Source: Hydrogenophaga sp040372165 (GTDB taxonomy: Bacteria; Pseudomonadota; Gammaproteobacteria; Burkholderiales; Burkholderiaceae_C). From it: 64,000 nucleotides of DNA. The notes under the pieces were generated by a model, which ran no database searches, was not told where the DNA came from, and saw only the letters and a list, made by a program, of their open reading frames with translations. Where the stretch lies: the NCBI RefSeq assembly GCF_040372165.1, contig NZ_BAABWG010000003.1, positions 186,001 through 250,000 on the forward strand. Reading direction: 5' to 3'. The translations under genes and the position numbers were made by a program. Shown here one piece after another: positions 27,348 to 36,605 of the stretch (position 1 is the first letter of the stretch; each line of letters starts with the position of its first letter).

Positions 27348-28754
27348 ATGGCCTATATGGATGCCCACAACGCTTATTCCGTCTATGCCAAGCGCCGTGC
27401 GCGCGTGGCAGCACAGCTTGGCCCCGGTGGGGTCGCCATCGTGCCCACCGCGCCCGAGCGCACCCGCAATCGGGACAGCGAATATCTGTTCCGCTTCGAC
27501 AGCTACTTTTATTACCTGACCGGTTTCACCGAGCCCAATGCCTGGCTGGTGATCACGGCAGAAGGGCAGACCACCTTGTTTTGCCAGCCCAAAGATCTGG
27601 AACGCGAAATCTGGGACGGCTACCGGCTCGGCCCCGAGGCGGCTCCGGGCACGCTGGGTGTGGATCAGGCACTGTCTGTCGCTTCATTGGCAGCCGATAT
27701 GCCCAAGCTGCTGGAGAACCGATCGTCGGTCTGGTTCCCGTTTGCCACCCATCAGGGCATGACGGCGCAGGTCGACGGCTGGTTGCAACAGGTCAAGGCC
27801 CGTGTTCGTTTTGGTGCTTTGTGCCCTGAAGCACAGCGGGACTTGTGCAGCGTGCTCGACGAGATGCGGCTGATCAAGGATGCGCACGAGCTGGCCATCA
27901 TGCGCCGGGCCTCACAGATCAGCGCCAGCGCCCATGTGCGTGCCATGCAAACCTCGGCGCGGATGATTCGTGCTGGCGAGGATGTGCGCGAATACCACCT
28001 GGACGCCGAGCTGCTGCATGAGTTTCGCCGCCATGGATCGCAATACCCCGCCTACTCCAGCATTGTGGCGGCAGGTGCCAACGCCTGCGTGCTGCACTAC
28101 CGGGCCGACAATGCCCCGGTGCGCGATGGCGAACTGGTGCTGATCGACGCCGGGTGCGAGCTGGATGGCTACGCCAGCGACATCACGCGAACCTTCCCGG
28201 CCAACGGACGGTTCAGCGGGCCGCAGCGCGAGCTGTATGACCTGGTGCTGGCCAGCCAGGAGGCCGCTGTCAAGGCTACCCGCCCGGGTGCGCGCTTCAT
28301 CGAGCCCCACGATGCCACTGTGCGCGTGCTGGCACAGGGCATGCTCGATCTGGGTTTGCTCAACAAGAACGACGTGGGGCACCTGGACGACGTGATCGAG
28401 AAGCGCCATTATTTCCGTCACTACATGCACCGCACCGGCCACTGGCTGGGGCTGGATGTTCACGACTGCGGCAGTTATGTGGAGCCTTCGGAGCTGGGGC
28501 AGACCAGCGAACGGCTGGACCCTTTGTCCAATGAACTGATCAAGGATCGGCCCAGCCGCATCCTGCGCCCCGGGATGGTCCTCACCATCGAGCCTGGGTT
28601 GTATGTGAGCCCTTCTGAGGACGTTCCCAAGCAGTTCTGGAACACCGGTATCCGCATTGAAGACGATGCGGTGATCACCGAGACCGGGTGCGAGTTGATC
28701 ACGCGCGACGTACCGGTCGATGGTGACGAGATCGAGGCTTTGATGCGTGGTTGA
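27348..28754 (+). CDS. pepP: Xaa-Pro aminopeptidase
   Basis: 468 residues. The N-terminal aminopeptidase P domain (about 10-150, SEYLFRFDSYFYYLTGF) precedes the pita-bread metallopeptidase domain. Metal ligands are visible in LVLIDAGCELDGYASDITRT (two Asp), HRTGHWLGLDVHD (His), and TIEPGLYV (Glu). It removes N-terminal residues preceding proline. Starts at 27348 or 27357 are both possible. The MOSC gene overlaps its 3' end by 8 bp, so murU, pepP and the MOSC gene probably share a transcript. Confidence 0.95.
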   Translation: MAYMDAHNAYSVYAKRRARVAAQLGPGGVAIVPTAPERTRNRDSEYLFRFDSYFYYLTGFTEPNAWLVITAEGQTTLFCQPKDLEREIWDGYRLGPEAAPGTLGVDQALSVASLAADMPKLLENRSSVWFPFATHQGMTAQVDGWLQQVKARVRFGALCPEAQRDLCSVLDEMRLIKDAHELAIMRRASQISASAHVRAMQTSARMIRAGEDVREYHLDAELLHEFRRHGSQYPAYSSIVAAGANACVLHYRADNAPVRDGELVLIDAGCELDGYASDITRTFPANGRFSGPQRELYDLVLASQEAAVKATRPGARFIEPHDATVRVLAQGMLDLGLLNKNDVGHLDDVIEKRHYFRHYMHRTGHWLGLDVHDCGSYVEPSELGQTSERLDPLSNELIKDRPSRILRPGMVLTIEPGLYVSPSEDVPKQFWNTGIRIEDDAVITETGCELITRDVPVDGDEIEALMRG

Positions 28755-29343
28755 TACTGCCCGCCAGATTCAGGTCGTGGCTGTCTGCACCGGTGAGGCT
28801 GCTCCGCTGAAGGTGAGCGACCGGGCGGTGCTTTCTGCCTTTCGCAAGACGGTTCGGCAGGGGCAGGTCGCGGTAGGTGCTTTGGGCCTGTCTGGCGACG
28901 AACAGGCCGACCTGAGCGTACACGGAGGGATTTCCAAGGCGGTCTACGTCTATCCGTCCGAGCACCTGCCGGGCTGGGCGAAGGCCCGCATAGAGAACAG
29001 CCTGGAGGTTCCTGACCAAGGTTTGCCGCCGGGCTTCATGGGTGAGAACCTGCTCATCAGCGGCCTGCTGGAAAGTGAAGTGTGGGTGGGCGACACTTTG
29101 CGCTTGCCTGGGTGCGTGCTGCGCGTGACCGAGCCACGACAGCCTTGCTACAAATTCAATGCCGTGATGGGTTATGCCCGGGCAGCGAAAGACATGGTTC
29201 AGCATTCAAGCAGTGGGTTCTATTGCTCGGTGGTTGAAGCTGGCGTGGTGGCGGCGGGCGATGCCATCGTCGTGGAGCCTGGCCAGCGAGGTCTGTCGAT
29301 CAGCGACGCTTTCTCTGCCAAGAAGCTCAAGCATTTGCGCTGA
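28747..29343 (+). CDS. MOSC domain-containing protein (YiiM-like)
   Basis: 198 residues from GTG at 28747, overlapping pepP. The MOSC domain is indicated by LSGDEQADLSVHGGISKAVYVYP near residue 60, GFMGENLLISGL, VWVGDTLRLPGCVLRVTEPRQPCYKF with the conserved Cys (about 133). Such proteins bind molybdenum cofactor or transfer sulfur from it and occur as stand-alone proteins related to YiiM, which reduces N-hydroxylated compounds. The specific substrate is unknown. Confidence 0.88.
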   Translation: MVDTARQIQVVAVCTGEAAPLKVSDRAVLSAFRKTVRQGQVAVGALGLSGDEQADLSVHGGISKAVYVYPSEHLPGWAKARIENSLEVPDQGLPPGFMGENLLISGLLESEVWVGDTLRLPGCVLRVTEPRQPCYKFNAVMGYARAAKDMVQHSSSGFYCSVVEAGVVAAGDAIVVEPGQRGLSISDAFSAKKLKHLR

Positions 29344-29394
29344 GGCGCCGTTCGGCCTGCTCACCCCCGAGATCGCTGTGGTGTACAAACAGGC

Positions 29395-30381
29395 ATGCGC
29401 CGACAAGCTTCCTCCTCCTCTTCTTCGTCCAAGGGCCCATCGCTGAGCGTTCTGACGCTCACCATGAACCCGTCCGTGGACCTTTCGACCGACACACCCA
29501 AGGTGGAACCAGTGCACAAGTTGCGCTGCTCCGAAGGCGTTCATGACGCTGGAGGCGGCGGCATCAATGTGGCTCGAGTGCTTCATCGGCTGGGAGCACC
29601 TTGCATCACGCTTTGCCCCAGCGGCGGGCCCACGGGCCACTGGCTGGAAACCCGCATGCGAGAGGAAGGGCTGGTGTGCCAGTTTGTCCCGATCGCGGGC
29701 GAGACCCGCGTCAGCTTTACCGTGCACGAAGCCAGTACCGGCCAGGAATACCGTTTCGTCATGCCCGGCCCCACCCTGAGTGAAACCGAGTGGCGTGCCT
29801 GTGTGCAAACCATCGAGAAGCTGCCGGCCATGCCCGACATCATCGTCGCCAGCGGCAGCCTGCCCCCGGGGGTTCCGGTGGATATCTATGCCCATCTTGC
29901 CGAACTGGCACGGGCCAAGGGCAGTCGACTGGTGCTCGACTCCTCTGGCCCGGGCCTGCAGGCTGCGCTGACCTCAGGCGGAGTGTTCATGGTCAAGCCC
30001 AACTTGCGCGAGCTGGGCGATTTTTGTGGTCGCAAGCTGCAAACACCCGAGGAAGGGCTGGCTGTGGCCAAGGAGCTGGTGGCCCAGTCAAAGGCTGAGG
30101 TCGTGGCACTCACGCTAGGAGAGCAGGGCGCCTACCTGGTCTGCCATGAAGGGGCCTGGTTCGCTCCGCCACTGAGTGTGCCGATCGCCAGCGCCGTCGG
30201 GGCTGGCGACAGCTTCGTAGCCGGCATGGTGTGGGGCCTGCGCAGCCAGCAACCCATTGAAGAAGCCTTTGCCTGGGGCGTGGCAGCGGGCTCAGCCGCC
30301 CTCATCACCACGGGCACCGGACTTTGCAAGACCGACGACGTGCAGCGACTGAAGCCGGCTGTGGCCCTGCAATCCCTGTAA
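29395..30381 (+). CDS. 1-phosphofructokinase family hexose kinase (PfkB)
   Basis: 328 residues. The PfkB ribokinase fold has TLTMNPSVDLST, AGGGGINVARVLHRLG (about 51-66, the first signature) and SAVGAGDSFVAGMVWG (about 264-279) with the catalytic Asp in GAGDS. It is most like 6-phosphofructokinase II/1-phosphofructokinase; the sugar phosphate cannot be fixed by eye. The N-terminus carries a run of seven serines (SSSSSSS) not usual in the family; an internal ATG at 29464 would remove it. It is 51 bp after the MOSC gene. Confidence 0.88.
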   Translation: MRRQASSSSSSSKGPSLSVLTLTMNPSVDLSTDTPKVEPVHKLRCSEGVHDAGGGGINVARVLHRLGAPCITLCPSGGPTGHWLETRMREEGLVCQFVPIAGETRVSFTVHEASTGQEYRFVMPGPTLSETEWRACVQTIEKLPAMPDIIVASGSLPPGVPVDIYAHLAELARAKGSRLVLDSSGPGLQAALTSGGVFMVKPNLRELGDFCGRKLQTPEEGLAVAKELVAQSKAEVVALTLGEQGAYLVCHEGAWFAPPLSVPIASAVGAGDSFVAGMVWGLRSQQPIEEAFAWGVAAGSAALITTGTGLCKTDDVQRLKPAVALQSL

Positions 30382-30388
30382 CTTGTCA

Positions 30389-30427
30389 TTGACAAAGTTA
30401 ATTTTGTTGCAAATAATTCGCATTTGC
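30389..30427 (+). promoter_or_regulatory. Promoter with overlapping Fur box ahead of the TonB receptor gene
   Basis: TTGACA (30389-30394), 17-bp spacer, AATAAT (30412-30417). The -10 is covered by GCAAATAATTCGCATTTGC (30409-30427), a 19-bp inverted repeat of Fur-box type. It sits about 170 bp upstream of the receptor start; nothing else is seen in 30428-30595. Confidence 0.72.
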
Positions 30428-30595
30428 GATTAGAGCGCCGTTACGTCGCGGTCCAAGCCATCGGGTCGACCGCGATACCAATGCGCTCTCCTTCCCCCAG
30501 CCAGCCAAGGCACGGCCTCAGCGTCACCACCCGGTGACCGCCGGCACATTCGCCCTCGCCAGCCAGGTGTCATCCCAACCTTTGCTGACGAAACC

Positions 30596-32761
30596 ATGTC
30601 GAATGTCGTTCTGGCCAAATCGGGCCGATCTGTTGCTTCCCCTGTTGCTTTCTCTCTGGCATCGCCCGTTGTGGCCGCCGCACTGATGGTGGTCCATCTT
30701 GGGTTCGGCTCTGCCGCCTGGGCCCAGTCGTCGGACGCCCAGGCACCGGTCGATGGCAGCGCCGAAGAGCTGCCCGCCGTGGTCATCAAGACCAAGCGCG
30801 AAAACCGCGTATCCAAAGGCGCGACCAATCTCCCCATCGAAGTCAAGGACACGCCACAGTCGATCAGCACGATCGACAAGGACACCTTGCGCAACTTCGG
30901 CGCTTCGGACAGCAATGATGCGTTGCGCCATGGCACCGGTCTGACGGTCGACGAATGGGAGACCAACCGGACGTCCTACAGCGCTCGCGGATTTGACATC
31001 ATGCTCACCCAGATCGACGGGCTGGGCATGACCAATGACTGGGGCATTGCAGAAGGTCAGCTCGATACCTATCTGTTCGACAAGGTCGAGCTGATCCGGG
31101 GCGCCAACGGCCTGCTGACTGGCGTTGGCAATGCATCGGGCACCATCAACTACGTGCGCAAGCGCCCCACCAACACCGACGGCGGCGAGGCTCTGGTGAC
31201 CTTGGGAAGCTACGGGCAAAAGCGCGTTGCCCTGGACTACAACAAGGTGCTGACAGAGGACGGCCGATGGGCAGGGCGCATGGTTCTGGCGCAGGAAGAC
31301 AAGGACTCCCATCTGCGTGCCCTGTCCAACAAACGCACCGCTTTCTCTGGCATCGTCGAAGGGCAGGTGGGTGACAACGGGATTCTGGCGCTGGGCATGA
31401 CCTATCAGGACGCAAAACAGCGCTCGCCCATGTGGGGCTCCCTGACACTGCCTTATGCCGATGGCACGCTGGCCGAGTTCGACGTTTCGGCGTCGACTTC
31501 GCAGGACTGGACACGGTGGGACAACGAGACCACCACGGCATTTGTTGAATACACCCACGCACTGTCATCCGACTGGGAAGCCAAGGTCACCTACAACCAT
31601 GCCGAGACGAAGAGCGCAACACGCCTCTTCTACGCCTATACCGCCACGGGCTACCTCAACAACGACAACACCGGCCTGCTGGGCTGGCCGTATCGCAGTG
31701 AAGGCTCATCGAGCAGCGACATTGTTGACGCCAACCTCAGTGGTCAGTTCCAGGCCTGGGGGCGCAAGCATGAAGCGCTGGTTGGTCTGAGCCACTCCCG
31801 ACAAGAGAGCCTCACCGAGTCCTACGCGGGCGCGACCTTCCCGGTGATGCCGGCATTTCCCTATGGCGGCGACGTCTACCCCGAGCCCGCATGGGGCGAG
31901 AAATCGGTGTCTGCCGATGGTGAACAGAGCATCACTCGCCTGTACACCGCCGGACGCCTGCAGATCACCGACCAACTCAAGGGGATTGCAGGCATCAACG
32001 CCATCAGGCTCGTGCGCGATGGCACAGCCATTTACGGCGGAGGAACCAACCTGGACAATGAAACCACCCAGAAGGTCAGCCCGTATGTCGGTCTGACCTA
32101 TGACCTCACGCCGCACGCGCTGGCCTACGCCTCCTATTCCGATATCTATCAGGCACAGGATCAACGCGACATCCATGGCGCTTTTCTCAAACCCATGAAA
32201 GGGGTGAACACCGAGGTGGGCGTCAAGGCCGAATGGCTCGGCGGCAAGCTGCTGACCACGGTGGCCTTCTTCAATGCCGAGCAAAAGGGCCTGGCCACCG
32301 TGGCAGGCTTCGATGCTGTGGCCCAGCAGTCCTACTACGAGCCCAAGGACGTCACTACCAGAGGGTTCGAGATCGAGGCCACAGGCCACGTCAGCGAAGA
32401 CACCAAGATCACCGCCGGCTTCACCTCCATGAAGCTCACGGGGCCTGATGGTGGCGACATTTATGAGTGGATTCCACGTCGCACCGTCAAGCTGCTGGCC
32501 GAGACCCGCGTGCCCGTGATGCCCAAGCTTCGTGTGGGGTCGGGCGTGCGCTGGCAGTCAGGTATCTCCAAGCTCGCCGGCGCCCGTCAGAGCGCCTATA
32601 CCGTGGCTGATGCCTATGCCGCTTACGAGCTGAGCGACCAGGCCACCGTGCGCCTGAACGTGAACAATGTGTTCGACAAGAAGTACATCCGGTCTGTGAC
32701 GTATGGCGCGATCTACGGTGCGCCGCGCACAGCGTCGGTCACGCTTGAGTACAAGTTCTGA
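30596..32761 (+). CDS. TonB-dependent siderophore receptor
   Basis: 721 residues. A long signal peptide (cleavage near AAWA-QSSD, about 44) is followed by the plug domain (about 60-180: DTPQSISTIDKDTLRNFG, YSARGFDI, LIRGANGLLTGVGNASGTIN) and an outer-membrane beta-barrel ending in YKF with a terminal Phe. The plug motifs are those of FpvA/FhuE-type ferric-siderophore receptors. It is followed by DUF3649, PepSY and DUF3325 genes, the usual accompaniment of such receptors in Pseudomonas and Burkholderiales, and is preceded by a Fur-box promoter. Confidence 0.93.
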   Translation: MSNVVLAKSGRSVASPVAFSLASPVVAAALMVVHLGFGSAAWAQSSDAQAPVDGSAEELPAVVIKTKRENRVSKGATNLPIEVKDTPQSISTIDKDTLRNFGASDSNDALRHGTGLTVDEWETNRTSYSARGFDIMLTQIDGLGMTNDWGIAEGQLDTYLFDKVELIRGANGLLTGVGNASGTINYVRKRPTNTDGGEALVTLGSYGQKRVALDYNKVLTEDGRWAGRMVLAQEDKDSHLRALSNKRTAFSGIVEGQVGDNGILALGMTYQDAKQRSPMWGSLTLPYADGTLAEFDVSASTSQDWTRWDNETTTAFVEYTHALSSDWEAKVTYNHAETKSATRLFYAYTATGYLNNDNTGLLGWPYRSEGSSSSDIVDANLSGQFQAWGRKHEALVGLSHSRQESLTESYAGATFPVMPAFPYGGDVYPEPAWGEKSVSADGEQSITRLYTAGRLQITDQLKGIAGINAIRLVRDGTAIYGGGTNLDNETTQKVSPYVGLTYDLTPHALAYASYSDIYQAQDQRDIHGAFLKPMKGVNTEVGVKAEWLGGKLLTTVAFFNAEQKGLATVAGFDAVAQQSYYEPKDVTTRGFEIEATGHVSEDTKITAGFTSMKLTGPDGGDIYEWIPRRTVKLLAETRVPVMPKLRVGSGVRWQSGISKLAGARQSAYTVADAYAAYELSDQATVRLNVNNVFDKKYIRSVTYGAIYGAPRTASVTLEYKF

Positions 32762-32787
32762 TCAACGGTGTGAAAGCACAAGCGAAC

Positions 32788-33093
32788 ATGAGCCACCCTC
32801 ACGCGCCACTTCGGTGGCCAGTCATCACTGCCCGGGTTCTGACCGGTATCTTTGGCAGCTACGCCTTCACCTGGGGCTTTGCTGCCGCGAGCACTGCTGC
32901 TCTGGTCGGTCTGGGCACCGACTACCACGATGCTGAGCAAGGCGTGGTGATGTTCGCCTTTGTGCTGTTTCTCGCTCTGTTCCTGTGGTCATTCTCCGAA
33001 CGCAGCCTGAAGCGTGTCGGGGTGGTACTGGTGGCTGGTGCGGCGCTACAGTTCACGGCGGCATGGGCCATCCAGCGCGCCATTCTGGCTTGA
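32788..33093 (+). CDS. DUF3649-type small inner-membrane protein of iron uptake
   Basis: 101 residues from ATG 32788; a GTG at 32770 is an alternative. Three hydrophobic helices (about 12-38, 47-65, 72-95) are visible. Its size and its position between a siderophore receptor and a PepSY protein match the DUF3649 family, an uncharacterised partner of ferric-siderophore uptake systems. The assignment rests mainly on context. No signal peptide is apparent. Confidence 0.7.
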   Translation: MSHPHAPLRWPVITARVLTGIFGSYAFTWGFAAASTAALVGLGTDYHDAEQGVVMFAFVLFLALFLWSFSERSLKRVGVVLVAGAALQFTAAWAIQRAILA

Positions 33094-33105
33094 AGGGAAG
33101 GCACC

Positions 33106-34806
33106 ATGCTACAGAATTTCCGGCTGTCCATGGCCTGGCTGCACACCTGGTTTGGCCTGGTGATCGGCTTTGTGTTGATGGTGGTGTTCTTCTTTGGTTC
33201 TCTCTCGGTCTTTGACCGCGAGATCGACCGCTGGGCCCTGCCCGAGACACGCTTCGACCCGCAGCCAATGCCCTCGTTTGACAAGGTGCTGCTGCCGGCA
33301 TTGAACAAGATCGAGCCGAGCGAAACGGACTATGCGGCCAACATGCCGCTGCTCCACGATGCGGCCCGAGGGCCCATGACGCCTCGATTGCAGCTTCCGG
33401 CTGCGGAGTACTGGGCCTACACGACGCACCGCGATCCCGTGCTCCGCATGGGCGTGGGGTTTGGCGTTCCGCAGCCCAAAGACCCGGCGGCCCACAACCA
33501 CATCCATGGCGACGCCACCATCGATCCGCGCAGTGGCGCTTTCGTGCGGGCCGACCAGCTCAAGATCGGCAGCGAGTGGTTCTACCCCATGCATTACAGC
33601 CTGAACTGGCAATGGAAGAACCTGGGGATTTTCATTGTCGGCCTGAGCGCACTGGTCATGCTCGCCGCGCTGGTCTCCGGCGTGGTGATCCACCGCCGCA
33701 TCTTCCGTGAGTTCTTCACCTTTCGCCCGAAAAAGCACATTCAGCGCAGCACACTCGATCTGCACAACATGACCGGAGTGGTCGCGTTGCCTTTCCATTT
33801 TTTCTTCGCGTTCACCGGCCTGGTGATCTTTGGCGCTGCTTACTTCTTGCCGGTTTCGCAGTTCCAGCTCAAAGGGCTGCACGACCGGCATGAGGTCATG
33901 GAGGCCGCAGCCACCGGCTTGCCTCATCAGCCCTCCGGTGTTCGCGCACCACTGGCTTCGGTGGACGCCATGGTGGCCGACGCCAAGCGGCGCTGGGCCG
34001 CACGGGACATGGCTGGCGAGGTGGGCTATCTGGAAGTTCACCATGTGGGCGATGCCAACAGCTACGTAAGCATCTATCGCGCGGGCAGCGACCGGGTGGC
34101 GCTGGTCGGCGAGGGCATTCATTTCAAAGGGAGTACTGGCGAGCTGCTGCGCGAGGATCCACCCCGAAGCCCGGTGGCCAGCACGCACGAATTCCTCACA
34201 GGCCTGCATTTGCAGCATTTCGAACATTGGCTGCTGCGGTGGCTGTACGTGCTGGGTGGCTTGCTGGGCTGCGTCTGCATCGCAACAGGCTTTGTGTTCT
34301 TTGTCGAGAAGCGCAAGCGACAGCACGCCAAGGCCGGGTCGCAGGCCAGCCGCGTCGTTGACGCGCTCGCAGTCACAACCGTCACCGGGATGGTGATCGC
34401 CACGGTTGGCATGTTGGCGGCCAACCGTTTGCTGCCGGAGGAACTCGCGGGCAAGGGCGATTGGGAAAAGGGCGTGTTCTTCGGGCTATGGCTGCTGGCC
34501 ATGGCTCATGCCTTCGCGCGCAGTGCCCCATTGGCCCAGGGCGGGATGAACCCTGCCTGGAAGGAACAGTGCTGGGCCATTGCCTGCCTGGGCTTTGTCG
34601 CGGTCATCGCCAATGCCCTGAGCACAGGTGAGCATCTGGTTCGCAGCATCTTCATTGAGACGAATTGGGCCGTCGCGGGCGTTGACTTGAGCCTGATGGC
34701 CACGGCTGTTGCGGCAGTCTGCTCGGCGCGCGTCATGGCCAGCCGGGAAAGTGGTCGCAGCCATGAAAGCACTTCAGAAGGCCAGGCGGAGGCTTCCCAT
34801 GCCTGA
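33106..34806 (+). CDS. PepSY-associated transmembrane protein
   Basis: 566 residues; GGAAGG precedes the ATG at 33106. The protein has an N-terminal span (about 10-32), a periplasmic PepSY-like region, two central spans (about 175-200 and 225-250) and several C-terminal spans (about 375-530). Motifs such as WLHTWFGLVIGF, DLHNMTGVVALPFHFFFAFTGL and HFEHWLLRWLYVLGGL fit the PepSY_TM family, putative inner-membrane ferric-reductase-like proteins that help release iron from siderophores. It lies between the DUF3649 and DUF3325 genes. Confidence 0.85.
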   Translation: MLQNFRLSMAWLHTWFGLVIGFVLMVVFFFGSLSVFDREIDRWALPETRFDPQPMPSFDKVLLPALNKIEPSETDYAANMPLLHDAARGPMTPRLQLPAAEYWAYTTHRDPVLRMGVGFGVPQPKDPAAHNHIHGDATIDPRSGAFVRADQLKIGSEWFYPMHYSLNWQWKNLGIFIVGLSALVMLAALVSGVVIHRRIFREFFTFRPKKHIQRSTLDLHNMTGVVALPFHFFFAFTGLVIFGAAYFLPVSQFQLKGLHDRHEVMEAAATGLPHQPSGVRAPLASVDAMVADAKRRWAARDMAGEVGYLEVHHVGDANSYVSIYRAGSDRVALVGEGIHFKGSTGELLREDPPRSPVASTHEFLTGLHLQHFEHWLLRWLYVLGGLLGCVCIATGFVFFVEKRKRQHAKAGSQASRVVDALAVTTVTGMVIATVGMLAANRLLPEELAGKGDWEKGVFFGLWLLAMAHAFARSAPLAQGGMNPAWKEQCWAIACLGFVAVIANALSTGEHLVRSIFIETNWAVAGVDLSLMATAVAAVCSARVMASRESGRSHESTSEGQAEASHA

Positions 34807-35146
34807 GTTCGCCTACCTTCTGCTGGCCGCCGTATTCAACCTCTCGGGCATGGCCTGGCTGGCCTTGTCCATGGAGGTGCACTGGGAACAAGTCATGCAC
34901 TCGGTCAGCAAGAGACGCTCTGCACGTCCACGCTGGACGCGCTTGGCAGGCGCTACTGCCCATGGCGGCTCGCTGATGGCTTGTCTGGCCGCCGACCGTC
35001 CATCCATGGCCGTGCTGGTCTGGGTCATGCTGCTGGCCGCCAGTGCCTTCGGCGTGGCCATGACACTCAGCTACCGACCCAGGTGGCTGACCTGGTGGGC
35101 CTCACTGCATTTTCAGGCATCGCAGGGGCACTCCCCGCAGGCCTGA
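34799..35146 (+). CDS. DUF3325-type small membrane protein
   Basis: 115 residues from the ATG at 34799; GGAGG lies just upstream, within the end of the preceding gene (8-bp overlap). Three hydrophobic segments and a basic loop (SKRRSARPRWTR) are visible. The position directly after a PepSY gene and the sequence type (PEFAYLLLAAVFNLSGMAWL) match DUF3325 proteins of siderophore-uptake operons. The function is unknown. Confidence 0.72.
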   Translation: MPEFAYLLLAAVFNLSGMAWLALSMEVHWEQVMHSVSKRRSARPRWTRLAGATAHGGSLMACLAADRPSMAVLVWVMLLAASAFGVAMTLSYRPRWLTWWASLHFQASQGHSPQA

Positions 35147-35190
35147 CGGACGCGCAGCGATGCGGCGGGAAGCCATGCTTCCTGCAGAAA

Positions 35191-35236
35191 CTGACACGCC
35201 CTAAAATTGAATGTAAAATAGAATCATTCTCATTTG
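35191..35236 (+). promoter_or_regulatory. Promoter with Fur-box-like sequence upstream of the imelysin operon
   Basis: CTGACA (35191-35196), 17-bp spacer, TAAAAT (35214-35219), overlapped by AATAGAATCATTCTCATTTG (35217-35236), which contains the GAATCATTCTCATT pattern of betaproteobacterial Fur boxes. Confidence 0.68.
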
Positions 35237-35264
35237 TCTTTGATTTACAGGAACTGACACGACC

Positions 35265-36455
35265 ATGAAACTGCATTCCGTTGCTGCCGCTGTTCTGGCC
35301 GCCTCCACCCTGACCCTCGCGGGTCTTCCTGCCCACGCGCAAAGCGCCCAGCCAGTGGCCAGCGCCTCAAGCGCCAAGGTTGATCATGCGTCCGTGGCTC
35401 GCCACTATGCGGACGTGGTGTATGCCAACTACACAGACACCCTGGCTGGCGCCAAAAGCCTGCAAACTGCCATTGACGGTTTCCTTGCATCCCCTTCTGC
35501 AGAAGGCCTGGAAAAAGCCCGTCAGGCCTGGCGCAACGCTCGCGAGTTCTACGGCCAGACCGAAGCTTTCCGTTTCTATGGCGGGCCCATTGATGACGAG
35601 AACGGCCCTGAGGGTCAGATCAATGCCTGGCCGCTGGATGAAGCCTATGTGGACGCCGTGGAAGGCAAGCCCAAAAGCGGCCTGATCAACGATACGAAGT
35701 TCAAGATCACCAAAGCCAACCTCACCAAGTTCAACGAGCGTGGCGGCGAAGAAAACATCAGCGCCGGCTGGCACGCCATCGAGTTTCTGCTTTGGGGTCA
35801 GGACCTGAGCGAAACCGGCCCCGGCAACCGCTCCTTCGAGGACTTTGTCGATGGAAAGGCACCCAATGCCGATCGCCGCCGCCAGTACCTGTCAGAGGCC
35901 ACCGCACTGCTGGTGGACGACCTGAGCGGCCTGGTCGACGCATGGGCGCCTGGACAAAAGAACTACCGCGCCAAGTTTGAGAAAGGTGGCAAGGAGTCTG
36001 TGCGCAAGATGATCGTCGGCCTTGGATCGCTCTCACGCGGCGAGCTCTCTGGCGAACGCATGGAAGTGGCCTTGAACTCCCAGGACCAGGAAGACGAACA
36101 CTCCTGCTTCTCTGACAACACCCACCGCGACGTCGTGACCAACGCCAAGGGCATCCAGAACGTCTGGACCGGCAGCTATACACGCGCCGACGGATCCACA
36201 CTCACCGGTCCATCCTTGCAAGGGCTTGTGGCCGCCAAGGATGCTGCGCTGGCAGAAAAGCTCACAGCGCAGATCGCCGGATCGGTGCAATCCGCCGAGA
36301 GCATTCCAGCACCGTTCGACCGCGCAATCGTTCAGGGTTCTGCCGGTCGCCCAGCCGTCGAGAAGACCATTGCCAGCCTGGTTCAACAATCCAAGCTTCT
36401 GGTCCAGTCGGCCGGTGCAGTGGGTATTGCCAAATTGACACTGGTCGAACCTTGA
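35265..36455 (+). CDS. Imelysin-family iron-regulated protein
   Basis: 396 residues with a Sec signal peptide (cleavage near AHA-QSA, 25). The imelysin (peptidase M75) fold is indicated by GWHAIEFLLWGQD (the GxHxxE metal-like motif, about 165-177), YADVVYANYTDTL and NVWTGSYTRADGS. Imelysins are periplasmic or outer-surface iron-responsive proteins related to EfeO and insulin-cleaving membrane protease; proteolysis is not established for most. It heads an operon with a di-haem oxidase, a second imelysin and a DUF1513 protein, the same gene set as PA4370-PA4373 of Pseudomonas aeruginosa. Confidence 0.92.
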   Translation: MKLHSVAAAVLAASTLTLAGLPAHAQSAQPVASASSAKVDHASVARHYADVVYANYTDTLAGAKSLQTAIDGFLASPSAEGLEKARQAWRNAREFYGQTEAFRFYGGPIDDENGPEGQINAWPLDEAYVDAVEGKPKSGLINDTKFKITKANLTKFNERGGEENISAGWHAIEFLLWGQDLSETGPGNRSFEDFVDGKAPNADRRRQYLSEATALLVDDLSGLVDAWAPGQKNYRAKFEKGGKESVRKMIVGLGSLSRGELSGERMEVALNSQDQEDEHSCFSDNTHRDVVTNAKGIQNVWTGSYTRADGSTLTGPSLQGLVAAKDAALAEKLTAQIAGSVQSAESIPAPFDRAIVQGSAGRPAVEKTIASLVQQSKLLVQSAGAVGIAKLTLVEP

Positions 36456-36605
36456 TCGTCTGCCATGCCGCCGCGGCGGTATGGCTTGCATCATCAGGCG
36501 CCGCATGCGAACTTCCGGACCGATCCGGGGCGGTTCGTGTGTGTCGCGCACACTGCCCGGTCCTCTGGACCCACTCTCACACCGGCGATGCCGGTACAGC
36601 TTTCC

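Noticed and set aside
33109..34326. A 405-codon minus-strand frame opposite the PepSY gene
   Set aside because: Antisense shadow; His/Gln/Val-rich composition without a recognisable domain.
36465..36605. N-terminal extension of the di-haem oxidase
   Set aside because: It would place a long polar segment ahead of a clear signal peptide.
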